Program-made: the position numbers and the translations under genes | Part shown: positions 1-11,170 of the stretch, one piece after another | Layout: each line of letters begins with the position of its first letter | Numbering within the stretch: the first letter of the stretch is position 1 | Notes under the pieces: model-generated | What the model saw: only the letters and a program-made list of their open reading frames with translations | Database searches by the model: none | Told to the model about the DNA's origin: nothing | Virus record (IMG/VR): IMGVR_UViG_3300021957_000191 | Span: 1 to 30,264 of that record | Reading direction: 5' to 3' (one strand) | Origin: a virus | Length of the DNA stretch: 30,264 nucleotides

Positions 1-3000
1 AGTGCCATCGATATCACTTAACGCCTTATATGAAATTTGATTTGCTATACCAGTGCCTGTTCCTGCACCAGTTGCATTAAAAATTATTCCTACTTTGTTT
101 TCTACAGCACCGATCAATGTAAAATCAGTTGTTCCTACAGTAGTAATTTCATATGTTTCACCTACTGTAAAGTATCCTGCTGTTAAAGGTATACGTTGTC
201 TTCCATATACTTGTACTTGATTGTTATCAGGGTTACCTGCAAAAATAAAGTTTTGATCATTACTGATTGCAAGACTTCTTCCTGATCCTTTTGATGATGT
301 AAATTCTTGTAGTTCTAAGATATCATCTGTCAATACAGAATTATTTAAAGTGTAAATTCTAAGTGTTGATGTACTACCTGTTGTTTCAGGTTCACTGATT
401 ACAAATAGATTTTCAGAATATGCAATTGCTGTACCGAATGATGCAGATTCTGTTATTTGATCTCCAGTGTCTTCATCAAATGTATTTGTCTGAGGGTTTA
501 AACCGTAACGATAAACTTTACCTGCGGCTGAGTCACCAATTAAGTAACCCATTCTTGGAGTGTATGCTACTGAACTACCGAACTCTTGTCCGTCAGCACG
601 ATTTAGATTATTTGTTAAACTGTAGTTAATCGACTTGCGATACACACCCCAACTACCGTCACTTGCTTGGTCTACCCAAACAGTATTTTTTGAGAACTCT
701 GCTTCATTTAAATCTAAGTCTGCAATGTCTGATGGTTTTGCTACACGTTGTTCAACGAATGTAAATCCAAGTCCTGTAGGGACAAGTGTAACAGGCGCAG
801 TTTCTAATGTCAAGTTAATTCTAATTTCTCTTGTGTTAACAATTCTAGTTGCAAGATAATAACCATCAACGTTAGGACTAACATTGACAAATGTTACTGG
901 ATCAAGTTTTGATAAGTTATGTCTTTCAGCAAATGTAATTGTAACAGTGTTATCATTATTTGGTGTTATGCCTGATACTCTGCCTACTGGTTTGATTGCA
1001 TATACTCTCCATTGTTCTTTGAAGTTAGCAATCCACATGTAATCTCTTACATAAAATTGTTGAATCGGAATACGTTTGCCATTAACATTCACTGCTCTAC
1101 TTTGTAAAGAAGAATAATTATAGGCTGCCATTTTGACATCATCGTAGTTTACGTAACCTGCTGTTGGGTATAGACTTAATGGGTCTTCTTGTTGCAGTGT
1201 TGATAAAAGATTAGGACCTTCAATTGGTCTTGCATAGTTAAACAAGTTATGAACTGATACTTCTTGTTGAGCGCCTATTGTAGGAGTACCTTCTGTTAAA
1301 GATACGATACCAGGATTGCCTGTTAGTTTTGCTTGATCTAATCTAAAGTCAACAAAGTTACTGTTTAATGTTCCACCGAACTGTCCTGAAAGAATTGCCC
1401 AGTTTTCATAAACATCATAATCAATTCCACCAGTTGGTAATTGAGTTCCTTTAAATGCTGATACTGCGTTAGTTGTACCCTTAGATTGAATTAAGTTCTT
1501 GTAAACATTTACCTGTGTAATGTCTGATAGATTTACACTTGACAAATAATCTCTAGGTCTAAATCCTATTAGAGAGAACGATAATTGATCTGCATCATTT
1601 TCTAAGTTTGCTGTGTTACTGTTGTAATACAGTGTGCTTTCGTATGAACGTGTAGCAGAGTTAGGTAACAAGCCTTTTTGTATATCATTGTAATCTGTTT
1701 CTGTCCAATCAAGTTCAATAAATGTAGCACTTGGTTCGATTGTTTTGTTTGCTACATAATATTTGTTCTTGTATTTTACAATCTCGCCTTTTGCATATTT
1801 GTATGCAGTCTTCCATTCATAAACATTATCTTGGTTAAGAATAAATCCAGATGCATTAACTGTTCCGTTCCATTCAGCAGTCTTAGTACCACGCAAGTAA
1901 ATACGTTGCTGTCTTAGACCTGTAATCAAGTTATAAATGACATCATTAAACACTGTGTTATTGTCAAAGATAATACCATGTTCAATACTGCTCAAATTAA
2001 ATTGACCATAAGACATGACATCACCTTGATTCAAAGTTTTAACTTGGAACTTAGTGTCTAATCTTTCTATTGCCATATCTTTTGTTGCAATAGGATATAA
2101 GTTTTGATTTAGTAAGAAGTTATCTTGCTCAATAGTTAATGGTTGAACAATATCACTTTCTTTTTCTACTTTTAAATCTTGTGCTGATGGGTTGACAGTC
2201 AACAAAGATCCTTTCTCCCAATTGAACTGTGTCCAATAGAGATATTCTTTAATCATTGTGTTCCAAGTTATCTCTGCACCACTTTCGATGTTGTCGAATA
2301 TCATGCCTTTACGAGTTAACCATGAACCGTAACTTGCTAAGAATTGTGATAAGCCTTGGAATGTATAATACTGAGTACCATAAGGTATGATTTGCTCATC
2401 TCTTGCTGTTGTAGTATAATCATTAGCAATTTTAACACTGTAATCGTCTACGTCAATATTAGTATTGTTTCCGTTACTGAGTGGAGTATCAATTGTAAAA
2501 TATGCTTGATCTTGTGAGTTACCAAATACTTTCCAACCGTTCTCTACAATCTGAATAATAACACTTGAGAATTTTATTTGATCGTTTGGTTGATTATCAT
2601 GTAGTAAAACAGAATAACTTTCATCTGGTATTAATAGTGATGAATTGTCTGAGTTAGGTGTTGCTTTTTCTACAAAGAATTTCAATAATGTTTTATCACT
2701 GAAGCCAGCAAGTCTGTAAACTAAACGAACATCTAAGTTGTCTAATAAAGATGTAATTTCTGTAGTTGCATCAACACCCTGTTGTTTCTCAAAATCAACA
2801 ATCCAGTTTATGTAACTTGTTTTTGCTACGCCATTACCATATATTTCAATATTACCAATATTTAAATGACTTCTATCATTTACTAGATATTGTTTGAATT
2901 CTGTGTTATACTTATAATTGTCTAAATCTGCTCCTAAGTTAAAGAACTGAGCAGGCTTAGTTAATGCAAATATTCGCATCAAGTCAAATGGGTAAGATGA

Positions 3001-6000
3001 ACTTCTTCTATATGCAAATTCAGACGGTGCATCGTCTCCTACTTTCCAATCACGTTTGAATATGTTAGAATCATATGAACCTATCATTGCATCAAACGGA
3101 GATAAAAGATCACCGTGATCGTCTACTGGGATAATTTTACTTAAGCCAGGACGTTTTAATTCGTCAACTGTAATACTAGTTGTTCCACCTGTATTATAAA
3201 TAATACCTGCTTCAATGTCTCCCCACATGATTCCGTTATCACTTGTATAAGGAGCGGGTCCATAACGACTAGTCCACCAAGCGGGCATTTCTGAAAAGCC
3301 TAACATTTCCCATGGTGCTATGTTTGGTTGTGATGTACCATAGAAGTATTCATAGATACCTCTCCAGTAACCTTGATAGATTGGCTTGTCATTTAGTTTA
3401 TTACCTGACTGCCAATAGTTCCAACTGAACTCGTTGTTGCTTGTGTAACCTGTTTGTTTTTTATAATCAATTCTATTTTGTCCAGCCCAGTTTAAAAACT
3501 GCGAACTGTAAATTTTTAAATAGTCTTCTGTTGAGTATGTTGATTCTCTAAAGAATCCAGGTAAGACTTCATATGCTTCAATAGGAACAATAGTACTTAA
3601 TTTAATATTGTTGTAGATTCTAGTTTCAAATTCTAATAATGCTTGATCTCTAAAATCAGTAAGTCCTGTCTCTGGAGTATAATCAAGTGAATACAAAGAT
3701 GTATACGATCCGTCATGCCCTCTCAACATATATGTTGACCTTTGATAGTTTGGATCTAAAACAACTGCTGGTTTCCATTTAGGATACATTCCCAACTTAG
3801 TTGGTGTATTAGGTACATAGTTACCATATGTTTGATTATATTCTTTAATTGTAACAACATCACCTGCTTCTAAATCTTTTGTTACTGTCAATGAAGGTGC
3901 AGTTGTTGATACAACATAATCTACGTCTCTAATCAACTGAGTTGTCTCTGCAACGCCACTAGTTGTTCTTGTAAGATAAACTAGAACTCCTTTGTAGTTT
4001 GCTTCTGTAAAGTTATACGTTTGTGCTAGAGGGTAAATAGACTCTTGCAATGCGTTTGCAAACGTATACGTGTTTGACTTGTATGGTGCTTGTGATGGCA
4101 ACATGTCTGACCAGAAGAATGAATCTCCTTCTGATTTAGCAGTTACCATTTGTTCTAATGCTGTGTCTAATATATAACTAGGCTCAAATCTACGTTCCCA
4201 ATCTATATCATTTACAGTCTTAACAAGTTGCTGTTTATACTGTGTATACTGACTAGAATTAAATTGGAGTGAATTGAATAAGTTATGTTCTGACTTACGT
4301 AAAAACACACTCGGCAATACCAATGATGCAGAGTTTTGTATAATTTTTGTGCCATAAGGTACTAAGTTCCCTAAGTCTCTTAAATTATTAGATCCAAAGA
4401 TATCACCAGTTGAATTTGGATTGTTAATAAAGATATCTTGGTATTGTGATCTAATGTCACCTATGTCTGCAATTTCTAAATCTGTGTTAAAAGGATTGTT
4501 GCTTAAATTAATAGGTATGCTATAATAAGCAGTCGTTGATGTCTGATTGCTTAGTACCAAAATTTGTACTGGTGTATCTGCTAATGGTGCAGTGTTTAAT
4601 GTAATTTTTGTTGCTGTGCTAGATACATCAATAGTATATGCAGTTTCTAATTGATATACATTGTTTACATATACTTGTATACGAGGCCATGAATCGTCTG
4701 CTTCTGGAATTACAGCAACATCACACGTGAATTCTGCTGTGGACCCTTTAGTATATTCTAGTTCAAATACTTGATATTGAACTGAGGGGGCAAGTGCTGT
4801 TTGCCAACCCAATTCACGTGTTTTTTCTGTACGTGTAGAATAATTATACACGTAACCTGTATTAACTTTTTCAGTAACCGGAGTTGTTCCAGTTACATAT
4901 GAAAATGAATCAACGTTAAGTGAGCAATCAAAACTAATATCACCGACATTATCTACTGCTGAGTATCTTAATGGGAAACCTAATACTGCATCATTGATGC
5001 CAGTTCCTCTACCGTAAGCAAAGAGTTTGTTTCCTAAGAATGATGTACCTTGATAGATTGTTGTATCTCCCAATGAGATTCCATTCTTATCAAAGATGTC
5101 AAACTGTGGTGCTTGATTGACTGTTAGTTTTTGTTGTGCTTCTTCCCATGTAGTGCCGTCAAACCAGAATGTAGAACCTTGATAATTATATCCTCTTAGT
5201 GCTACTGTTTGATCATCAACTAAACATAAGGAGTCTTCTGCTTCAGTCAATGTGATAACTGGTGCTGAACCGAATGTAATTGTTGAGAAGCCAACAACGT
5301 AAATTTTGTTTCTAACTTCTAAGTTAGTGTCAGCAGTAAAGACAATTCTTGTGCCTGAAAACAACTCATAGTTGTTGACTGTTGTATCACTACCTACGAT
5401 TGAAACATTAGATTGACTAACTACAGTTGAAGATGCAAACTCGACTGTTAAGACAGTATTAGTTCCTGATTCTTCAACATTTGTAATTCGTGTATTGTTT
5501 GGTAAAGCAAAATTAGAATCTGTAACATACATGCTTACATCAAATTTAGTAAAGATGTCTGCTGTAGGAATAGTAATCGTTGTACTTGTTCCTGTTACTC
5601 CTGCAATTGTTGCAGTATAACTTGTATACGTTTCAATGTCAGGATAGTATTGCTGTTTATTTGCAACTTGATCGAATGCATTTGTTGTTCTTGTATCGAT
5701 AAAGTCTACTGGTGCTTTTGCAACTGTACCTGCATCAAACAGTTTTAAGTTTGGATAAAACTCAATGATCGGACGTTTTGCTTTTGCATTACCCGTAGCA
5801 TAAGTTGTTACGATAGAAGGGTCTTCGTTGTAATTAGCAGTAGCATTGATAACATCAATGTGGAACCATCTGTTAGAACGTGACCATGCATTTCTATTGA
5901 TAGAGTTTCTACCTATAGTAATATAATCTTGGTTAATAGGAATAAACAATTCAGTATCAAAGTTACCAATTGAATAAGGTAATGAATCATATGGAATATA

Positions 6001-7743
6001 GTTTGTTCCAGTAAAGTCTTCTGGTACTGTTAGATCAGTTGTCGGAATCAAGTTAATAGATTCTCCTACACCCTGAATATAGTATTCACCACTTAGATAT
6101 TTTGACGGAATAACATCTCCGTTAAATTGTACTTTTAATCCGTTCGTAAAGACAACACCATTAGTAGATGTGAATGTCTTTTGACCTAGAATGTCTTCAT
6201 CAACATCTAAAGTGTTTGTTAAGTTACTTTCGATTAACTTAATACTACCCACTTTATTTGCATTTGTACCGTCTTGGTAGTATAATGTATCAAGTATTGC
6301 TGACAGATAAGGTACTTTAGTAATCTCACCTGCTAATGATCTATAAAAGTCTAAGCCAATGTAAGATGTACCGAATTGAACAGTAATCTTTTCTTCTGAT
6401 GGTATCACACCAGCGGGAATCAAACGAATAGTTGGATCTGTTGAGTCTCCAACATAAGTAATTGTATAATAATTTTCACTAACGTTTGTATAGAAGCCTT
6501 CTTCCCATAAACCTTCGTTAATGTTTGCAACCATTGAACCTGTTTCAGCAACTAATGGTAATGTTGTACCGTTAAGAGTTGCTGAAATTGTAAATGATGT
6601 TGAATCAATAATGTCTTTTATATAATAAATTGTATCAACGTCAAGTCCACCAATCAAAGGATCTGCTTCAGGTACTGCTGTAAATGTAACAGTCTGATTT
6701 GCAACTAAGTCTGTTGTAGTTCCAGATGACAATTTAAGTTGTGATGTAGTTGTCTCGTCAATTGCTAAAGTAACTGGAGCAACGATTTCAGGCGTTGCTA
6801 AATTGACATCATAGTTTGCTCCATTCTCATCAAAGAAAGATTGAACAAAGCCTACTTCATTTGGTTCTCCTGTTTGATAGAACATAACAGTAAGACCTTC
6901 TAATGAAGTTACACCATCGATGTTTCCTACTTGACTAACTGTTAAGCCATTAACTTCTGAGAATAGTTTTGTACTTACAACACTAACTGTATTGTTGCCC
7001 GGGAATAAAAATTCATTTTGTGCTTCTCTACTAGGAACTGTAAATGTTACATAACCAGTACTTGCACCATTGTTGTTAACACCTAAAATCTCTCTAGTAT
7101 TTTGTGCTCCGTCTAAGCCTGTTACTCCGGGTACGCCTTGTATCCAAAACTGAGTTTCTTGGTTGACTGCAAATCTATAAGACCCGCCACGTAGTAATGT
7201 CAGTGTAGGATTGAGAGATCCTGATGCGGCACCTAATGCTTTAATATTGTAAGCATTTGATGTATCTGTTACAATGTAATCAGATTCTGAGAATACTGTA
7301 GCACTAGCAACTGTTACTGCTGGAGGCCCTTCTGGTATCCAATAGTATTGGTTAAAGTTTATTAACTTATCGAAATCTGTAAAAGAGTCCCATGAATAAA
7401 ATTGACTGTTAAACAAACGTGAGTTATCTAATGTTACTCCACCTTTAAGTTGCAATGCATCTATAAGTTCAGGATAAGTTAAAAAGTCTTTAGCAGTAGA
7501 TTGATTCTTATTTAAGAATGCAGTACCGGGTGCTAGTTGATAATCTGTTCTTGTTTTGTTTGGTTCAGTTACATAATAATCTTTTGCATTAACACCGTAC
7601 CCAAACTTACTTCCAACGTACCCTTGCAACGTTTCTGTTTTGGGTTCGTTTACTAATTGATCTAATGTTGCACCTAAGAATTGTGCATTGGTAGAGGTTT
7701 TAAATATCTCAGGTAAAAACTCTAATGTTCTGATCTTTGCCAT
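1..7743 (-). CDS. Giant virion structural protein, probably tail/baseplate-associated (C-terminus cut by window edge)
   Basis: The frame is open from the ATG at 7743 to base 1, giving at least 2581 residues without a stop. The protein begins MAKIRTLEFLPEIFKT, followed by FLGATLDQLV. I recall this type of start from very large structural proteins of T4-like marine phages, but cannot name a T4 counterpart. The body is rich in Asn, Thr, Tyr and Ser and looks like beta-rich fibre or baseplate protein. Residues about 2381-2520 hold three units of the type FGxxxAY...GxxxVYRYG, resembling FG-GAP beta-propeller blades. Residues about 2522-2567 hold a VGTTDFTLIGA...ATGAGTGTG motif of a kind seen in marine phage tail proteins. 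It is the last visible gene of the minus-strand baseplate operon, 15 nt after gp6. The nearest Shine-Dalgarno-like AAGG lies 13 nt upstream of the ATG and overlaps the gp6 stop. Existence of the gene is certain; its exact role is inferred. Confidence 0.85.
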   Translation of the reverse strand, partial: MAKIRTLEFLPEIFKTSTNAQFLGATLDQLVNEPKTETLQGYVGSKFGYGVNAKDYYVTEPNKTRTDYQLAPGTAFLNKNQSTAKDFLTYPELIDALQLKGGVTLDNSRLFNSQFYSWDSFTDFDKLINFNQYYWIPEGPPAVTVASATVFSESDYIVTDTSNAYNIKALGAASGSLNPTLTLLRGGSYRFAVNQETQFWIQGVPGVTGLDGAQNTREILGVNNNGASTGYVTFTVPSREAQNEFLFPGNNTVSVVSTKLFSEVNGLTVSQVGNIDGVTSLEGLTVMFYQTGEPNEVGFVQSFFDENGANYDVNLATPEIVAPVTLAIDETTTSQLKLSSGTTTDLVANQTVTFTAVPEADPLIGGLDVDTIYYIKDIIDSTSFTISATLNGTTLPLVAETGSMVANINEGLWEEGFYTNVSENYYTITYVGDSTDPTIRLIPAGVIPSEEKITVQFGTSYIGLDFYRSLAGEITKVPYLSAILDTLYYQDGTNANKVGSIKLIESNLTNTLDVDEDILGQKTFTSTNGVVFTNGLKVQFNGDVIPSKYLSGEYYIQGVGESINLIPTTDLTVPEDFTGTNYIPYDSLPYSIGNFDTELFIPINQDYITIGRNSINRNAWSRSNRWFHIDVINATANYNEDPSIVTTYATGNAKAKRPIIEFYPNLKLFDAGTVAKAPVDFIDTRTTNAFDQVANKQQYYPDIETYTSYTATIAGVTGTSTTITIPTADIFTKFDVSMYVTDSNFALPNNTRITNVEESGTNTVLTVEFASSTVVSQSNVSIVGSDTTVNNYELFSGTRIVFTADTNLEVRNKIYVVGFSTITFGSAPVITLTEAEDSLCLVDDQTVALRGYNYQGSTFWFDGTTWEEAQQKLTVNQAPQFDIFDKNGISLGDTTIYQGTSFLGNKLFAYGRGTGINDAVLGFPLRYSAVDNVGDISFDCSLNVDSFSYVTGTTPVTEKVNTGYVYNYSTRTEKTRELGWQTALAPSVQYQVFELEYTKGSTAEFTCDVAVIPEADDSWPRIQVYVNNVYQLETAYTIDVSSTATKITLNTAPLADTPVQILVLSNQTSTTAYYSIPINLSNNPFNTDLEIADIGDIRSQYQDIFINNPNSTGDIFGSNNLRDLGNLVPYGTKIIQNSASLVLPSVFLRKSEHNLFNSLQFNSSQYTQYKQQLVKTVNDIDWERRFEPSYILDTALEQMVTAKSEGDSFFWSDMLPSQAPYKSNTYTFANALQESIYPLAQTYNFTEANYKGVLVYLTRTTSGVAETTQLIRDVDYVVSTTAPSLTVTKDLEAGDVVTIKEYNQTYGNYVPNTPTKLGMYPKWKPAVVLDPNYQRSTYMLRGHDGSYTSLYSLDYTPETGLTDFRDQALLEFETRIYNNIKLSTIVPIEAYEVLPGFFRESTYSTEDYLKIYSSQFLNWAGQNRIDYKKQTGYTSNNEFSWNYWQSGNKLNDKPIYQGYWRGIYEYFYGTSQPNIAPWEMLGFSEMPAWWTSRYGPAPYTSDNGIMWGDIEAGIIYNTGGTTSITVDELKRPGLSKIIPVDDHGDLLSPFDAMIGSYDSNIFKRDWKVGDDAPSEFAYRRSSSYPFDLMRIFALTKPAQFFNLGADLDNYKYNTEFKQYLVNDRSHLNIGNIEIYGNGVAKTSYINWIVDFEKQQGVDATTEITSLLDNLDVRLVYRLAGFSDKTLLKFFVEKATPNSDNSSLLIPDESYSVLLHDNQPNDQIKFSSVIIQIVENGWKVFGNSQDQAYFTIDTPLSNGNNTNIDVDDYSVKIANDYTTTARDEQIIPYGTQYYTFQGLSQFLASYGSWLTRKGMIFDNIESGAEITWNTMIKEYLYWTQFNWEKGSLLTVNPSAQDLKVEKESDIVQPLTIEQDNFLLNQNLYPIATKDMAIERLDTKFQVKTLNQGDVMSYGQFNLSSIEHGIIFDNNTVFNDVIYNLITGLRQQRIYLRGTKTAEWNGTVNASGFILNQDNVYEWKTAYKYAKGEIVKYKNKYYVANKTIEPSATFIELDWTETDYNDIQKGLLPNSATRSYESTLYYNSNTANLENDADQLSFSLIGFRPRDYLSSVNLSDITQVNVYKNLIQSKGTTNAVSAFKGTQLPTGGIDYDVYENWAILSGQFGGTLNSNFVDFRLDQAKLTGNPGIVSLTEGTPTIGAQQEVSVHNLFNYARPIEGPNLLSTLQQEDPLSLYPTAGYVNYDDVKMAAYNYSSLQSRAVNVNGKRIPIQQFYVRDYMWIANFKEQWRVYAIKPVGRVSGITPNNDNTVTITFAERHNLSKLDPVTFVNVSPNVDGYYLATRIVNTREIRINLTLETAPVTLVPTGLGFTFVEQRVAKPSDIADLDLNEAEFSKNTVWVDQASDGSWGVYRKSINYSLTNNLNRADGQEFGSSVAYTPRMGYLIGDSAAGKVYRYGLNPQTNTFDEDTGDQITESASFGTAIAYSENLFVISEPETTGSTSTLRIYTLNNSVLTDDILELQEFTSSKGSGRSLAISNDQNFIFAGNPDNNQVQVYGRQRIPLTAGYFTVGETYEITTVGTTDFTLIGAVENKVGIIFNATGAGTGTGIANQISYKALSDIDGT

Positions 7744-7758
7744 AATTTACTTATAACC

Positions 7759-10700
7759 TTAAGACTGCATTGTTGCAGGAGTTAGTGCGGGTACAATTAC
7801 TATATCATTCGTAGTAGCCGCGTTTACAAATATTTCATAAGGTCTACATTTAATTTCATAAAGATCACCGAATAGTTTTTCAGGATCATCTGAAACAAGT
7901 ATAACCGAACTCACTAGTTCTCCTATTTGTTCATGTAGATACGCACTTAATTCTGAGAAGAAGAAAGTATCGCCAAAGTTCCAATTGTTGATATCAAAAT
8001 AACTGTCCATTGCTGATAACACAGAACTTCTAATTTCACTATCTGATGCATTTGTTGACTGTGATTTTACCACTTTAATAGTTGCTCTCAATGATTGATC
8101 TGCTTTTATACCGAACAAGGGTTTAAATGTAACACTATTTAATATAACTGAATCCGACAACATTTTATAATCTTGTACTTTGGGATATGCTGTATTCAGT
8201 TCGTTAAGTGTTGGTTGATCAGGCTTGGCTACTGTGTCAGTAGTGTCTTTAATATAATTGTTATATGCTGTATAATATGCTTGTGTTACCAAGTATAAGT
8301 CAATAATATTTGTTGTTGCTGGATCAATACGAGTTGTATTATTAGCATTATGTCTATATTGATAATCTATTCCTTGTCTACCTGATTTAACTGAATAATC
8401 TAACTGTTCAGTCATAATATAATTAGGAGTTGTAATAGTAGGATCTTGCACTGACTTATAAAATTTATTATCAGTAAATGCATAAAATAATTGTCCTACA
8501 GGGAATTCGTATTTTACAATTTCAATTTGATTTTTAGTTCCGTATGTATAAACGATATCACTACTAGGTACAATTAACTGTCTTGTCAAGTTAACTGGAT
8601 CAGTGATTGTTCTAAAGAATACATACACCCCTGTGTTAGCGCCGTTATTTACAAAACCAGTAATGTCATTAAAGAAGTCTGGGTCTAAAATTAATTGACC
8701 ATTGTTGACATCAGTAGCGGCAACTTCAACTTGGAAGTCATTTACATAACCATCTGACTCAACTGTTTGTCCCAAGATATTAACTTTAGTATCTGCGCCT
8801 AACGCAGTTGAAGTATTAAAGACTGTGTTGATACCTAATACATTAATAAAGTCTTGTATAATTTTACCAGTAAACGGATCGTACACTAATTCATCTTTAT
8901 TATAAGTGAAACGTGTATCTGCAACACTACCAAAGTAATATGTCAATGATCTATAAGTTATTGTATAACGATTGTTTCCTAAACTTGTAAATTTAACAAA
9001 GTAGTTTGCGTTTGATGACGCACCGATTGACCAACGTTCTTGGTTGATCAATAATGAATTATTAAAGATTAAAGTAAAGTCTTGTTGTAATTCGATTTTA
9101 AGAATTGCTTCTTGTATAACTGCACTTGATAATGAGTTATCAAAGACAGGAATAATCTCTGTAAGTGTTACTCCGTCAGGTACATAACCGTTTAAAGTAA
9201 CTGGGCCTTTGCCGTTTGCGAATGTTCCTTCTCCGTTATTGTTACCATCACCAACAACATTTAATATTGTTGACCATATATAACTTCTTTCTCCGCCAGT
9301 AGGTACGCCAGCAACTAAACGATTATTATTATCAAAATAGAATCCAACTGGAGCATCAAATTTTAACAATGCCCCTTGAGTTGCATACTTTGCATTAGTA
9401 GTTGTGAATGTTCCTAATGGTTGAGGTTGCTCTATAGTTCCAGTAAGTGAATAAAAATATCCTGTTTCACTTGATGAGTCTACAGAACTTGTTTTCCAAT
9501 ATAATACTGGACTGCCTGCATTTGGATATGCATAACGTGTATAGTTTTGAATGTAATACTGATTAGCACGATTCAATGCAAGTACTGCGGCTAAATCATC
9601 TGTAAAGAATTGAATAATGTCTGATGTGTTGTTTACTTGTAATGTTAAGAAGCCATCAGCAGACTCTTGGTACAATGCTCCGTCATCTCCGAAAGAGTTT
9701 GTACTTGAATACTTGCCTGTTGGGTCAAGTAAATCTAAGTTTTTAGATACACCAATAGAACTTCTATTAACTGCTTTAGATTTAATAATAGAGTTATAAA
9801 GAGTATAAGGGAAGTTTGTGTAATCTTCTCCGTTAACCATACGATTTTGTGTATAGTATCTTGTTGGTGCTCTTTGCTTGATAGCCGCTATAGGTTCTCT
9901 TGCTTGTGCATTTGTTACAGCAACAGGCAATGCAAAGTTCATTGTTAATGTTTGTGTGCTACCTACTCTGTCAACGTATGTAATAGACACACTGACACCG
10001 TTCATTTCAGAAGGGTCAATAACATATGTTAGTGCATTACTTGATCTTACATATGCTCTAAAGTTGCCTACGGGCATCTCTGAGAATACTCCGTCACCAA
10101 ATACATATGTAACTTGATCGTTAACACGTGAGCCTACAGAAAAGATTTTCTTATCACTTGATTCTGTTTGTAAGTATGCATCTGCATAAACATTTTCTAC
10201 TTCTTTCCATGATCCGAATGTGTTGTCTGCATTTGTCTGATACAACCATGTATCAGTTTCGTTGACACCTTCAACATCAATGTTAATTGTTTGGTTAGAA
10301 ATCTGTTGTTGAAAGTTAAAGTTGTATGGAGTTAATGTTCCTTGTTTAAAGAAGAACATAAACCCTGTGTTTGGACTACCAAAACCTAATCTGTCATTTC
10401 TATATAACATATTAATTTTATTAGTCGGTGCTGGTGGAATCTCGTAAACGTAATCTTCATCTAATGAAGTTGCACTTACTAATTCAAAGTTCATTCCTTG
10501 AGCATCAACCTGCGTAGTGAATGGGACAATTGGCATTGTTCCGTCTGGAAGACTGATTGCATATTCACTTGTTGTTACACCTAAAATATCAGATGTGTTT
10601 CCCGGTCTACCTATTTTTTGTGAATCAACCATAGCCGCATTGAATACTGTATTCATCTGATCTAACCAATTTTGATTAGAAGGATCATTCCAACTTATTG

Positions 10701-11121
10701 GTGTATTACTTAAGTTGACACCATTTGCATCTCTGACGTTTTCAGTTGTTCTAACTGATGTTACTTTTAAGAAGCCAGATGCACAAGAATTTCTTTTAGG
10801 TGTATACCCAACTAAGTCTGCAAGTTTTACTACAGAGTCTCTACGTTCGGCCGTGTCAATGAAATTTTCACGTGTGTTTAAATCATTTCTAAAAGCAAGA
10901 CCTTGACCCATAAAAGCCATGACATCAAGTAGAGCAATGAACTCTGAACTTTCAATATAATCGTTATAGGTTTCAGGATAATAAAGTCTAATATAGTCGA
11001 TAAAACTTTTTCTTAGAGTTTCATAATCATATGAACGGAAGTCTGCCTCACGAAAGGTTTCGTAGATTGCTTTCCAATCATTTACTCCAAAGAGTCCTGA
11101 TTGCCTTGAACTTGTAGCCAT
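7759..11121 (-). CDS. gp6: Baseplate wedge subunit gp6-like
   Basis: The 1120-aa product matches the T4 gp6 wedge family over its N-terminus: FGVNDWKAIYETFREADF, then SFIDYIRLYYPETYNDYIESSEF and LLDVMAFMGQGLAFRNDLN, then RRDSVVKLADLVGYTP. T4 gp6 dimers link neighbouring wedges and form the inner ring of the baseplate. The protein is well above the T4 length of about 660 aa; the extra length is in the middle. I place the start at the ATG at 11121 (MATSSRQSG), not at the in-frame TTG at 11139. An AGGGA ribosome site lies 7 nt before this ATG, and a late-promoter element at 11140-11148 would start transcripts at or beyond the TTG. It lies 49 nt after gp25 and 15 nt before the giant structural gene, within the same baseplate operon. 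Confidence 0.9.
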   Translation of the reverse strand: MATSSRQSGLFGVNDWKAIYETFREADFRSYDYETLRKSFIDYIRLYYPETYNDYIESSEFIALLDVMAFMGQGLAFRNDLNTRENFIDTAERRDSVVKLADLVGYTPKRNSCASGFLKVTSVRTTENVRDANGVNLSNTPISWNDPSNQNWLDQMNTVFNAAMVDSQKIGRPGNTSDILGVTTSEYAISLPDGTMPIVPFTTQVDAQGMNFELVSATSLDEDYVYEIPPAPTNKINMLYRNDRLGFGSPNTGFMFFFKQGTLTPYNFNFQQQISNQTINIDVEGVNETDTWLYQTNADNTFGSWKEVENVYADAYLQTESSDKKIFSVGSRVNDQVTYVFGDGVFSEMPVGNFRAYVRSSNALTYVIDPSEMNGVSVSITYVDRVGSTQTLTMNFALPVAVTNAQAREPIAAIKQRAPTRYYTQNRMVNGEDYTNFPYTLYNSIIKSKAVNRSSIGVSKNLDLLDPTGKYSSTNSFGDDGALYQESADGFLTLQVNNTSDIIQFFTDDLAAVLALNRANQYYIQNYTRYAYPNAGSPVLYWKTSSVDSSSETGYFYSLTGTIEQPQPLGTFTTTNAKYATQGALLKFDAPVGFYFDNNNRLVAGVPTGGERSYIWSTILNVVGDGNNNGEGTFANGKGPVTLNGYVPDGVTLTEIIPVFDNSLSSAVIQEAILKIELQQDFTLIFNNSLLINQERWSIGASSNANYFVKFTSLGNNRYTITYRSLTYYFGSVADTRFTYNKDELVYDPFTGKIIQDFINVLGINTVFNTSTALGADTKVNILGQTVESDGYVNDFQVEVAATDVNNGQLILDPDFFNDITGFVNNGANTGVYVFFRTITDPVNLTRQLIVPSSDIVYTYGTKNQIEIVKYEFPVGQLFYAFTDNKFYKSVQDPTITTPNYIMTEQLDYSVKSGRQGIDYQYRHNANNTTRIDPATTNIIDLYLVTQAYYTAYNNYIKDTTDTVAKPDQPTLNELNTAYPKVQDYKMLSDSVILNSVTFKPLFGIKADQSLRATIKVVKSQSTNASDSEIRSSVLSAMDSYFDINNWNFGDTFFFSELSAYLHEQIGELVSSVILVSDDPEKLFGDLYEIKCRPYEIFVNAATTNDIVIVPALTPATMQS

Positions 11122-11139
11122 AGTTTTTCCCTGTTTCAA

Positions 11140-11148
11140 GTATTTATC
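11140..11148 (-). promoter_or_regulatory. Candidate T4-type late promoter for gp6
   Basis: Read on the minus strand this is GATAAATAC, one base off the T4 late consensus TATAAATA in its first eight bases. It sits in the 49-nt gap between gp25 and gp6, 18 nt before the gp6 ATG. The predicted transcript start is near 11133-11135. gp55, the sigma factor that reads such elements in T4, is encoded in this window. Assignment rests on motif and position only. Confidence 0.55.
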
Positions 11149-11170
11149 TTTATGGAAAAACCGACTTTTT

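Noticed and set aside
420-1917. Short plus-strand frames opposite the giant gene
   Set aside because: They lack ribosome sites and lie fully inside a 2581-codon open frame on the other strand.
11122-11139. TTG start at 11139 for gp6
   Set aside because: The ATG at 11121 has a well-placed AGGGA and lies after the predicted late transcript start.
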